Shown here: positions 1 through 12,000 of the stretch, piece by piece
Layout of the letters: each line of letters opens with the position of its first letter
How positions within the stretch are numbered: the stretch's first letter is position 1
Assembly: GCA_964036045.1 (NCBI GenBank)
Contig: OZ038386.1
Coordinates: 18,674,398 to 18,738,397 of the forward strand
Direction of reading: 5' to 3'
DNA: 64,000 nt
Source: Eutreptiella sp. 'Long Island Sound 2002'
Taxonomy: Eukaryota; Euglenozoa; Euglenophyceae; Eutreptiales; Eutreptiaceae
Translations under genes and position numbers: made by a program
The notes under the pieces: model-generated
What the model saw: the letters and a program-made list of their open reading frames with translations, nothing else
What the model was told of the DNA's origin: nothing
The model's database searches: none

Positions 1-1207
1 ACACACACACACACACACACACACACATCCGTGTTGCCTTTGGCCTGATTTTCAGCGGCAGCCACCACCATTCTTAGGGGTAGTGTTGTATCCAAAATTG
101 GTGGTTATGGTGCGCACGTTGGGGAGTAGGGAAGGGGGGGGGGGGGTTACACTATTCCTGATCCATGATCCGGTCCATTTGTGGGGAGGGGGGGGGCTGG
201 GGGGGTTTCCACCACCCCGATCCATGTTGATCCAATGCGTCAATCCATGTCTGGTCCATGTTTGCCAATGGGTGGCGTACATTGTTACAATGATGTAAAC
301 AACATTGGCTCTTTTTTTTGTCTCTTTTTTTTCCGATGAACTGCTTTGTTCTTTGTAGCATCTTATTTGGATCAAAAAATTAAGTTTGGAAATTTTTGAA
401 TCAACAACTTTGTTGCATGTGACTCAAGAACGTTGTTGTGCATCACTGACCTTCCTTGTTGTGCTTCTTGGATCAAGATTTGATCAAGTTTGTTGCAAAT
501 TGTGGATCAATAACTTTGTTGTGAATGTAGAACTGTGTTGTTCAGCTGGGGCCTTCGGCCTTACATGGGGCGCTATGCGCCCGGCCCAGAGGGTCCTCCG
601 GACCCTCGGGGGGGGGGGGGGGGCAAAGCTCTCATGGACCACACACACACACACACACACACAAGGATCCCCGGCTCACTCCACCGGGCTAAGCGTAGGT
701 CTCACAACCGTAAGGCCGTGGGTTCGATCCCCGGAGCGGGCATGTCTGGAGGCGGGCGGCGGCAGCGGTGCGTCAAGGGCATCCTTTCTGGGGAAATCGC
801 CAAATGAGTAGGCCGTGGAGGCCGCCTCGCTGCCGCGAGCACCACCAGCTGTAGAAGCCCCAATACACATACAACACACGGGGCAACATGGCGATGACGG
901 GCTCGTCGAACTCATGCCGTGGAGCTGGCCCGGTGGAAGCCACGGAGCCACCACCCCACTTCCAGGATGGTCCTGGGGCAGCGAGCCAGGTTCTGGCCCA
1001 AGTGCATATCGTACTGGTCGAGGGGTAACACAGGGACGCACTCACACCCCTGGCCTGCACCGTGGGCCTGCTATGATGGGGTAAGCGACCCGACCCGAGG
1101 ACGCCAGTGTGGCCTATACGGGCTCAACCGGGAGACCTGGTAAAAATGGTACAACACACAACACACACACACACACACACACACACACATTTGTGCTTCC
1201 CTTCCAG
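1..1207. other. Gene-free start of window: microsatellites and poly-G
   Basis: Holds (AC)n at 1–27, 640–663 and 1151–1189, poly-G runs near 137, 188 and 610, a TTGTTG-rich stretch at 380–540 and the tRNA-like fragment. No exon is supported here; it is probably an intron of the repeat-protein gene. Confidence 0.6.
672..740 (+). repeat. tRNA-derived (SINE-like) fragment
   Basis: Contains a B-box match GGTTCGATCCC (721–731) and an A-box-like ctcactccaccggg about 45 nt upstream, in tRNA-like spacing. The anticodon and acceptor stems do not pair, so it is not a functional tRNA. It follows a poly-G run and a (CA)12 tract. Confidence 0.4.
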
Positions 1208-1427
1208 GACGAACCCAATCGCTTGTCCGATCCCACCATCATTTTGCAATTGCCTGACATCAAACACCTGTGCGTCCTGCGTGGGGACTTGGAGTGGGTG
1301 GATCTCGTGGCTGAGATTGCGCTCATCAACCCCAAGGAGCAGCTTGGGGGGCTGGTGGCGAAGGGCGAGAAGGGAAAGGAGGAAGAGGTGACGCCCAAGA
1401 GCTTCCTAGACGTTGATCTCGAAGCAG
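1208..1427 (+). CDS. Exon, module 1 of repeat protein
   Basis: Acceptor ccttccag and donor gtgtgt. Phase 0 in, phase 1 out. It carries the first visible strand (IILQLPD), the helix ([13 protein letters not shown]) and a Lys/Glu-rich loop. The final G joins TC of the next exon to make Val. This is the first supported exon; nothing convincing lies upstream of it in the window. Confidence 0.75.
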
Positions 1428-2992
1428 GTGTGTGCACCTGCCCTCCACCCCACCCACCCCCACAAGGGATTCAAGATTCCACTGTCACCCACGAAACCAG
1501 CCCCCCCAGCCCACCCATACCCACTCCCAGAGGACCGCACACAACCCGGAGGCACGCCTCCACAAAACACAACCAATTGCGATAAGTAGCGGAAGTACCA
1601 ACCGGCAACTCTAAACCACTTTATCGTTGAACCCCACCTCCATGTGCACGTAGCTTGTGCACCTACTGGTGGGCATGGGGCCATGGTTTACGACCGGAGC
1701 GCGGCCCTGGGCGGGTTGCCCTCAGACCACAATGCCGAGCCAACCCCAGCCCACACACCCCTCTTGACCACACAGATCAAATCCACCCTCACCAACCCAA
1801 CGGGCGGGCAACCCACCCCCTCCCCACAGGCCCCACCGCAGGGCCGCAGCAGGTGAAACACCCACTGCACCACACAGCCTAGGCCCCACTGCACGGCCTT
1901 GGGAGGACAAACACCCACTGCAACGCACTGCCTAGGCCCTGCTGTAGGGCCTTGTTGAGCCTTTATGGCACCTCCCACCCGATTGTTGGCCCTCCCTGTT
2001 GCCCCTGGGGGCTGGGGGCGTGCTTCCGCTTGCTGCGTGGGGGAGGTTAGTCCTTGCGGTGGGTATTTGTTCCCCCAAGGCGCTGCGGTGGGGCCTGGGC
2101 AGTGCGTTGCAGTGGGCATGTGTCGTACCAAGCCCCCGTGGTGGGGCCTGGCTGTGTGGTGCGCTGGGTCTTTCTCCTACCAAGACTCTGCGGTGGGGCT
2201 GTGTGGGGGGGGCTTTGCCCGCCCGTTGGGTTGGTGTGGGTGGACTGGATCCGTGGGGATGAGAGGGAGTGGGGAGGAGGGGCTGGGGAGGGCTCGGCAT
2301 TGTAGTCCGAGGGAGGGGATGAACCTACGGAACCCCGGAAACCCGGTCAGGGCCGCGCTCCGGTCATCGGAGGGGGGGGGGGGGGCGTTGTAATGGTGAC
2401 GGACGTTGCCGTCGCCGAAGCCATCCCGCGGAGACGGAACGACCACAGTGGGCCCCCCGGTTTGGGACGGACGTCAGTGAAAGGGCTTTGCAGATTTCGT
2501 TTGCCCGAGGTGCTGATAAGTCCTAGATGAATGGAGGCAACCGGAGACTCTGGCTGTGCATATTCCAGTGAGCCACAGGGACAGTCTGTCGCTGCCCGCG
2601 GGTCAAACACTGCTTATTTGAGAGCCAATTCCAGAGCTTCGAGTTTGAGGATGGCCATGCTTGGAGGTCCAAAGAAAATCTCAGTGGTCCTAGAAACCTC
2701 GTGGGGCAACGAGTCAGCTGACCATTTTGCGAAGCACACCTCCTTTTTTGACTGAACCCCTTCCAAATGCCCACTCCTTCGCCCCAAATGGTGATTGGAT
2801 GATCCATTCTTTTGAAAAGGCAGGCACTGCCTGAGGCTCATCGTCTGCCTGCCTGTCTATCTGTCCGTCTGTCCGTCCGTTTTTTTTTTATGCGTCCCTT
2901 CGTGTGTGTGGGTGGGTGTTTGGAGTTTGCGTGCCATGCCCTGTCGTGCGAACCAGTGATGTTTGCCGTCCACGGTTCTGGTTTCCCTCACG

Positions 2993-3061
<69 letters not shown>

Positions 3062-6000
3062 CGTGTGTGTGTGTGTGAAACTGTGGTCTTTGATATCGTT
3101 TTCCCTTGCATGCGGCATACGCGCGTGCGCGTGCGTGTGTGTCGCTCTCCATTTCTGTGTCTCTGTTTCTCGACCTCTCGCTCGCTCGCTCGCTCGCTCG
3201 CGCTCACCCACTTACCCATTCCGTACCCTCTTCTCTCCGGCATCCCAGCCCGCCACCAGCGTTGCCGCTTCCGTGTTCTTACAGTCATTTTGCATGCGAC
3301 GTACTCAACACCGAAGGCAGTGGCGGACGTGGAGGTTGTTTACCCTGAGTTGGGGGGCAGTGGGAAGTTCAAAGCCAACACCTATGTAGATTTGTGTGAG
3401 CAGGTGCAGCAGGTATGCGGGGTTTGGCGTGGGCAAAGGGTGCACGCGATTGATGAACCCCATAGGCCAACGACTGGGCTTTTCCAGCAGCCACCCTGCA
3501 ATGAAGCTCTGGCATCGACCCGTGCTATTAGAAGGAAGTGGTTGTGTGGCATGTCGCCCTCGCAGGCTCAAGGCAAGAAGCTGCAGTCGCTCCTGTTCGA
3601 CGTGGATTCGGATGAAACCCAAATTCCGGAACATATGTTCCATGAGATGGTGAGCAAACCAGGCGTGAAGGGCGTGGCCAAGTATGCGCAGTTGTACATT
3701 GCTCGTGCCTTTTTATGTGTTCCTTTTTTGTGATGTGCTGGGGTCTGGCACGATCCAACTTACCACTTTAGGTCGGGTGAAGGCCGAAAATGTGATATCG
3801 TCAGCAGAGATCAAACAACACAATGATAAAAAATGTGGGGGATTCTTGAGTAAACGAGGAGGAAATTTGAGAAAAAGAATGGAGATTTGTTATACCTGAC
3901 CGTTTTCGTAGTCGTAGTTTCCCCAGTCCAGCAGGGCCTTTAGGGGCCGACGTGTCCCCACAAAAACGTTGTAGGTGTCTCGTTCCCACGTCGTGTTCCC
4001 ACGTTTTGTTCCCACGAATGCATTTGTGAAGAGTGCAGGTCTTTTTGTGGGCCCTCTCATCTGCCTAAAACCGTTTCCGTGCAGCGCCTAAGCGCGGCTC
4101 AAGGTCTCCACAGGCGGCGTTATATCGCTTTTCGCCCATCGATGCCCTGTGCCCTGCAACCAAGTCAGCCCCTCCGCTGCATGACACTGCGCGGCGCCGC
4201 CTCCGCAGGTTCGCAAGCGGCAAGCTCATCGAGAAGAAGAGGCTGTTTGTGCATCTGCCTGGCGACAAACATCCATCGTTCATGCAGGTCAGCAGTGCGC
4301 AAGACCTGGTGACGCAGGTGGACCGCATTCTGCTTTCCCAGGAGGCCGAAAGCACAAAAATCACCATGACGGTGAAGGTCTTGCATCCTCCCCCTCAAGC
4401 CACCGCCCTGCACCCAGACCCAGACCCCAGCGTTTCCCTTCGAGTTTGCATTGCTGTGTGGAGTAGCCCGTCCCGTGCACATCACATCGATCTTGTGTGT
4501 CTGTTCCCGACAACCCCGGAGAAGTGCTGCGAATTTCAGGCCTTGAGGATGGCAGTGGTCCATAAATGCTGGTTGCTTGCCGGTTTTACAACGGTTTCCA
4601 GTGCCCTGGCAAGTTTCGCATGCAGTGATTCCCAGACCGTGAATTTTATTTTTTTTTGGAGTGTGCTTTTTTGTTTTTGGCACTATGGCTCCCAGGCATC
4701 CGGGTGGGGTCTCCCGCGATAGTTTGGAGGGTGCTCTCCACCACATTTGATGTGGGGATGTGACACGGGGCCAGGGTTTCAGGATCACCAATGCTACGCA
4801 TCAGGGGGCATTTCCAGGCAAGCGGGGGTATTAGGGGGGGGGCTCGGTGGCCAGCGAAGGACCCAGTAACACTCTGTCACCGCATCTGGCACTTGTGATG
4901 AGATGGGGTGCATGGTCTGTGATGTCAGCCTTTCCGAGCACGCACCTCTATCTGCAGGAAACGGAAACGGAGGTCAACAGTGACCTCTTCCAGAGCCTGG
5001 TGTTCCCGAACGAGCCACTCAAAGTGTATGCCCGTGAGCCATACATTCGACGGGTCCAGTTGCCCACGGAGAAAGAGCCCCGGCGAATTTTTGCCCGGAG
5101 ACTTAGCCATTTGGCGGAAGAAATCAGCGGTTTGCTGCCACCAGGCAAGGTGTGATGCGATACGCACGCGCGCGCGTGTGTGTGAAAGATCATGTTGCAT
5201 CGTCTGTGTGGGTGTGTGTTTACGTCTGGATGTGCTCTGTTAGTGTCGTATGTTTTCTTCGAAGATGCGTAGTCGTCTTGTGGTGACTGTCTGTTTGGCC
5301 AGAAGAGTTCTTTCTCCGAACAGTCCTTGCGCTGTGTGTGTCGCTGGTGCTTGTCGCATCACCACTTGCAGAAAGTGCCAGGTAGTAGGCAAAACACGGG
5401 CACCTGTAGATAAAGTAGCTCTGTGGGTGTTGGGGTGGGAGCAGTCTGAGCCCTATTCATGCCTGCAAACAGTTTAGGAGAACAGTCCTGCACATCATCT
5501 CAACTCTTCAACAGAGGGAAAATGTCTAGGGCTGCCGTGCAGCTGCTGAGGGGTTTTCTTTCCTTTCTTTGTTCTTGTTTCCGCGGCTCTCAACATGTGT
5601 GTGTCTGTGTGTCTCTCTGTGTTGTAACCGCGCCTGCGTCACTCACCACAAAACCTCAAACCAGTGACCTGTCGAATCCACAACGGCAGATAGTCAGTGG
5701 TGCCAGCAATCCTCTATTTTCACTGAGCGAGTACTCATGTGATTGCATGAAGTTGAGGAGGTAAACGCAGACCAGGAAACAAGTAATGGCGCCAAAGCAC
5801 ACACCCATGGTTTGTCCAGTTGGGATCACCATCGAGTACTGAGCGAGCGAAAGTGAAAATTGCTGGCACCAATTACTACTTGCTGTGTGTGGCTGCTCTG
5901 AATTCTGAATTTACCACCACTTTCAGCCCGGGTTGGTCGTCCTTTCCCCAGTACCCTTTGTACCCTTCCTTTCTGGGAGTCGCCGCCAACGCCACTTCTG

Positions 6001-9000
6001 TTGGCGCCCCGGGTCTTTACGGGTCGTGTTTGGGGGTATGACCGAAGACGAGTGCGATTTTTCATTTGCACCAGGGAGCGTCCTGACCCCAAACTGCCGT
6101 ACCCAGACTAATCCCACACCTCCCAGGAACTCGACGAGATCATGTACGAAGTAGCCGGTCCCAAGGGGGTGAAGATTGTGTCTGCAGTCGATGAAGCCAT
6201 CTTCAATGAGGCTGCGGAGGACGACTCCATGGTGTTCACCTTGAAGCTTGCGATGTCTACCCCGGTCTCTGTGCAGTTGCCTGAAGAAGAGGAACCCAGG
6301 TGCGAATTACTGAAGTGGTCCAGGCAGCTGCCGTTTGGCTCTGGGAGGAGCGCAGGCCTGTGCTTTAAGACGCGGTGGCATAGCGGTTACTGGCAAATGG
6401 AAAAGCGGTTGGGGAAGAAACAGGGCGGATGCGGAGAGCTGTTGGGGGCAAACGGACCCTCATTCCCGAAGGCAGGGTGGAGCAAGCACATGCCTAGAGG
6501 GGGGTGGGGGGGTGGGGGGGGGGGGGCTCTTGCTTTTTTTTTTTGAACACTCGGATGTCCTAGTCTGGGTGCACCATGTATGTTAGTGGGTGGTAAGAGC
6601 CCGCCGTCCTGTGGTCCAGTCCCAAGAGTTGCATATTTACATTTCACTTGCAAAAGGGATGCCAACACCACGAACGGACTTGATTGGATTTGAGCGATAT
6701 TTGAATGATTTAAGCGCCATTCAAGTTGCATGCCATTTAATCCAACCTCAGCACCATTGAAGGAGCTTGAACGGATTTGAAATGCCACTTGAACGGGCTG
6801 AAACTTGAAGCTTGAATTGACTTGATCGCCAGTTCAACGGAGTTGAATGGAGGAGTGCCATTGGAAGGGACTTGAACGGACTTGAACGCCATTTGAACCG
6901 TCTTGAACTGTGTTGCATGCCACTTCTTTCAACACCATTTGGGTCGATTTGATGCCATTTTGAATGAACGGTGTTGCATGCCACTTCAACCAATTCAACA
7001 CCATTAACGGACTTGAACGGACTTGCCACTCAAAAACAATCTTCCTGTTATGTGTGGTTCCCTTTCCCCAAAACCTGCCCTCCCACTCCTCTCCCTCCTC
7101 CTGTCTGGCGTCGTAAGCTATCCAGCGTAGTGAGCTGAAGTAGTCAAGTGAACACACTTTGTTGGGGGTTGAATGCATTCATTGTATGGTTCGTTGCATT
7201 TCCAGGTCCTACACAACCTGCGGCTATCATGATTTGATCAAGAGTATCCAAAAACACACTGCATTGCTGGTATTCCTTCAATCAATTGCTATGTTTGTTG
7301 GCGCCATTGCGTGCCTGTGTACGTGGTGTTTTGCCAGGGTGCTTCTCAGATGGCTTGGTTTTTGGTTGACAGTCAAATCCAACCGCCGTCACTTGTGACG
7401 GCCGCCGGCCTTCGACCGCCATCAGTCGGTCCCTCTACAGGCCCGTGCTACTTACCGATGCTCCTTGCTCCTACTACTGCTAGGCTCTACTGATCCAGTG
7501 CTGCCCACTGTTGTCTCTGGCTGCTACTGCTGCTTGCCCATGCGAATCCCTTATTTCTGCGGGTGCCGAATGTTCTGGTCTTTTTCAAAGGTACAACGCA
7601 TGACGTTGCAAGTCGACAACGACGGTGTTGAGGGTGCGCTCGTTCTGACGGAGGACACTTTTGAAGATCAAGTCACTCCAAATGCCCGGATTTCGGTCTT
7701 CTTCAAGGAGGTCCCTACTCTGAAGGTGTGATTTGGTGTTGCTGTGTCGGTTTCGGTGTCGGTGTCGGCGCCTCAAGGGCCACTTACGGGGACTGTCCCG
7801 GCACCTCAGGCTGTCGTTGGTGAAGACAACAGAGAGAACATCATCATTCCCTCGGCACGGCTCTGATCGCAACCACAAGGACACTCAGTGCTGGTCACCC
7901 CCACGACCACCACCGTAAGCGCATGCCGTTCGAACAAGAAAAGATGGGGTGCGAAGCAAAAATCTTTTGGGATTTCGGTGGTTGGCACAATTCGAGTGTT
8001 GGCACGCTATTTACGAACTGTGCCTGCAGTTGATGCACCAGACCAAAACACTTTTTTAGCGTCAGAAATGGTGCTGATGCGAAGACAGCTGTGCCATTGT
8101 TTCCCTGAATGTCTTCAGGTGCTGATGCCCGACGCTTCGGAACCCGTCACCATGTCCGCCCAGGAGTACTCGGAACTGGTGACCGAGATCAGAAAGTTGT
8201 CTGGAATCTGCGAAGTTGACAAGGTCTGTGCGTGTGTGTGTGTGAGGGGGGGAAGGGGGGGGGCTGAGTCGCCATTTCCGTGATGTCCATGGCGGGCAGT
8301 ACTCAATGGCTACTTACCGGTAACTATCGGAGTGTGTGGGTCCGGCTGTTTGCTCCGCCCTGAGAAATCCCTGGGATCTCTGGCTAATGGGTATGCGCTG
8401 ACCAGCTGTGCTGCTACTGGGTCTGTTGCATGGTCTGGTGGGCTGTGCCAGGCGGGAGACGGAAGTTATGAGGGCGGGCAGGCGGATGGGTGGGTCAGCC
8501 CCAGGGTTGTGTTTGAATAATTCAGAAGAACGAGTGGCACCCCCTCACCGGAACCCCCCCTTCCCCTTCCCATCCTGAGACTTTGTAAGGTGGACGCCAC
8601 TCGGGGGATCCAAAGGGGAGACCCAGAGGAAACAGTCTGACGGCGCAAGATAGTGATATCAATGGCAGCAATGGGGACCAGTTCTGAGTCGGTGTCCACA
8701 TCCTCAGCTGAGTCAGATATTGAGTAACCGACTGCAGCACTCGCCATAATGCTGCACGGTTTTCCAATGAGGGCTCCTTTGCCCACCCCCCACCCGTTCC
8801 AGCACAAGCCTGTGAAAATTGGAGCTGCCCATAATTCCGGGAACACACTCTCCTGCAGATGGAGGGGGGCTGGGGGACTGCATACAACCGGATGTGGGTT
8901 CGGCGACTTCCGCTGGGCGGAGTTCTGACCGGTCGAGTTCAGTAAACATCCACTGCACGTGGGAGCAACAAAGGTTGAAGGGCCCAAGCGAAGGCGGGCC

Positions 9001-12000
9001 CTTAGCAGCACAGCAGGAAACGTAGCCTCGGAGGTAAGGCCCCCGACCCACATATATTCACACATGGGAGGCCCGGCGCTAACTCACTCACTGTGGCACT
9101 CACTGTGGCACTCATTCACCCACCCACTCATGCACTTTTCCACCCACTCAATTGCGCATTGACACCCTCCTTCCCGTAAATGAAAGTCCGCCTTCCCCCG
9201 TCCAGTGCACCCAGCAACCGCTTGCTTCTGTTGCCCCAACATTTGCGTCGATTGCCCGGACATCTTCCTGGTCATTTCCGTTTGTTGTGCAGCTCGCCTA
9301 CACGGTGATTGGGCCCAAAGGGCAGCAAATTGAGTGTGACCTGCAGGAGTCCAGCTGGGATGACATTGCAGATGATCCCGCCAATACAACCATCAAAGTG
9401 TACCTCCACCCTCCACCGAAGCAGTACAAGCTGGGCTTCTCTGAGGGCGGCGATGTGACAGTGGGCGCCAATGATTTCGATACCCTGCAGAAGCAAATCC
9501 GAACGCAAGCAGGAGGCCGCCGTGTGAGCAAGTGTGGACTGTAGCGGCCAAGGCTTTTTGTAGTGCTACGGATACCCTTCCCAGGGGGCGGAGGGGGGGT
9601 TTGGAGTGGGTGGGTGGGTCCCTTGAGAACTGACCCCCCCCCCGTCCGTTGGGGGGTATGCCATGAGCGGGTAGTTTTTTTTTTTGGTTAAGGACGGTCT
9701 TGAGGGACGGCGGTCCAGTTCATGTTTTCGGAGGCCCGTGGTAGTGGCCAGCTGGTGCTGGTGGGCAACAGGTCAAGGCAGCATGTGCAGTCTGAGGGGT
9801 GATGGAGGGGTGAGGGGTAGGAAGGAGGTGTTTTGGGCAGCCGAACTGCATTCCGCAAACAACGAGGAAGAGATGTCTTTTCCGCAAGACGGAGGTCAAG
9901 AACGACCCGAACGAAGGTCTGTAGGGTCTGTGGCCCACGAGGACCAGGAAAAACGCTCTGTTCCCCCGAAAAGCCGTCTTCATATGGGGGCGCCCCATCA
10001 GTGGCTACGAGCCCCCCCTCCCTCCCGCCCTTCCCCCCTGGGGTTTGGCCACCCCAGTTGAGCACACTTGCCTTTATGTTCTCAACAGGATTCTCGTCAC
10101 CACGGACGATGGTAAAGTGGAGGAGCTCACAGAGGCCAATTGCATGACCCCGAAGGCGGCAGTGAAGGTGGTGCTGGAGCCCATCGCCCCAGGAACTTGG
10201 AGGACATTTAATGTGAAGTTTCCGTTTGAAAAGGAGCCTCGCAAGATCGGATGTATGTTGTCTGAGTGATTGGGGGTGCGTTGCATGCGACCCCACGCCT
10301 AAACTCGCGCCTTATTTCCCCGAGTTGCCCCCATTTTGTTGGATTGCGGGACCAAGGGGGAAACGACACCAGCACGAGCTGCGGCCGCAGCGGCCGACAG
10401 AAAGCAGCGACCCGACGCAACATGCGAAGGGGAGAACGGGTGACTGTCCAGGGCCCCGCAAAGAAACAACAACCCGACGGAATGTCACACAGGGGGTCGG
10501 CCAAATCCCAGGAAGGCCAGGATACCCCCCCCCCCCCCCCCCCGCCCCCCCCGCCCCCAAGTATCACTAAGCAACCCCCTGCTCGGGGCCCTTGGGCCGT
10601 TGTCCATGCCTTGGCGGTCCCCTTCAGCTCCGCGTCTTGCATCAACAGGCAGCGATTACGCGGGTCTAGGGGCGGAGCTCAACAAGCAGGTCCCCGAGGG
10701 TTTTTTGGAGATGGAGAGCGTGAGCTACTCCCCCGACGGTCATGAGCTCGTCCTGGACGAAGAAGAGTTCAACGACCTTCGTGACATGAACACACTCCTT
10801 CACGCGGACTTCTCCCCAGACCCGAACTTCAAGGTGGCCCTCCAGCCCGTGCGGTCTCTGCTCAGAACCCGCCCCAGAGGGCTCCACACGACGGGGGGGG
10901 GGGTCCCTTTGCCTGATGTCTGTCAATCTCGCCGAGTGCCCCCCAGAGGGCGACGACAGTGGTGCGCTGGCCGCTCGGGCCCAGGCACAAGTTGCAGGCA
11001 GTCCGGGAGGCCTACGTTCGGGATTGTCGGGATTCGGCTTGCACTAGCCGTCGGCGGGTGCTCAACTTTGGAAACTTGAGGCGGAGGCAACTCCGTGTGT
11101 GGAGCACTCGAGGGGGGGGACCGGTTCAGCTGAGTCCGGAGGCCCTGCGGCAGCGGGGGTTGGTGCCGTCCGTCCCCACGACATCGGTAGTTTGATGGAC
11201 GGAAAGGGACTTGCATGTGACCAGCGTGCAGCCGGTGGCGTGTCTGTGCCTGTTCCGACCCAGCGATGGGCCGACACACCGTCGCGGGGGTGGCTGCGTG
11301 GTGGGCAACATCGCCGGGGCGGCGGACTGATGACCGCCGTCTGGGGGCATGTCGCGATGGAAGGCCGCCCCGACATAATGCCCGAACAGGAGGCGCGCCA
11401 GCAGGTGTCGGGGGTCCCGCAGCAGCCTCCGCTCATCCCCTGCACAACGGACTGTGCCAACATGGTCCACTGCGTCGATGGCGTGGGCCCGGAGGCGGTG
11501 AGGGAACACCGTCGCCACGACTCAATCGGGGGTCAACCGCGTGTACCGGAAACGACAAAAAAAAGGGGGTTGTCTGTCGGATTTTCGCCGGCTGCCGGTG
11601 GTGACCGGACATGGCGCCCTCGCGCGTCATGGCGCGTGCGTCCAATCCCGGGAGAAGCATCGTCAGCACCCCGCTCCCCTCTGCAGCTCAGCGGTCGCAG
11701 CACGGTGCCTGACCGGGAGGCCCCGAATTCGAGTCCCCAAAGGGGCATAAGTAGTACCGCGCGGCCGTCTTGGTCCTCGGGACTGACACCGGCGGTAAAT
11801 TAAGTGGCGGTTGAAACTAAGTGATGGCGGTGGCAGGCCAAGTGGCGACGGTTGTTATTGAATGACGGCGGTGGTACTGCACTAAGGAACAGTGCCGGCA
11901 GGTGCCCGGGCATTCTATCCCCCGCTCAACCCTCTGCAGCTTCCCGCGCGTATGATCTCCGTGGCGGGGTCCGAACAGAAGTACCCGGTGTACGCCCGAT

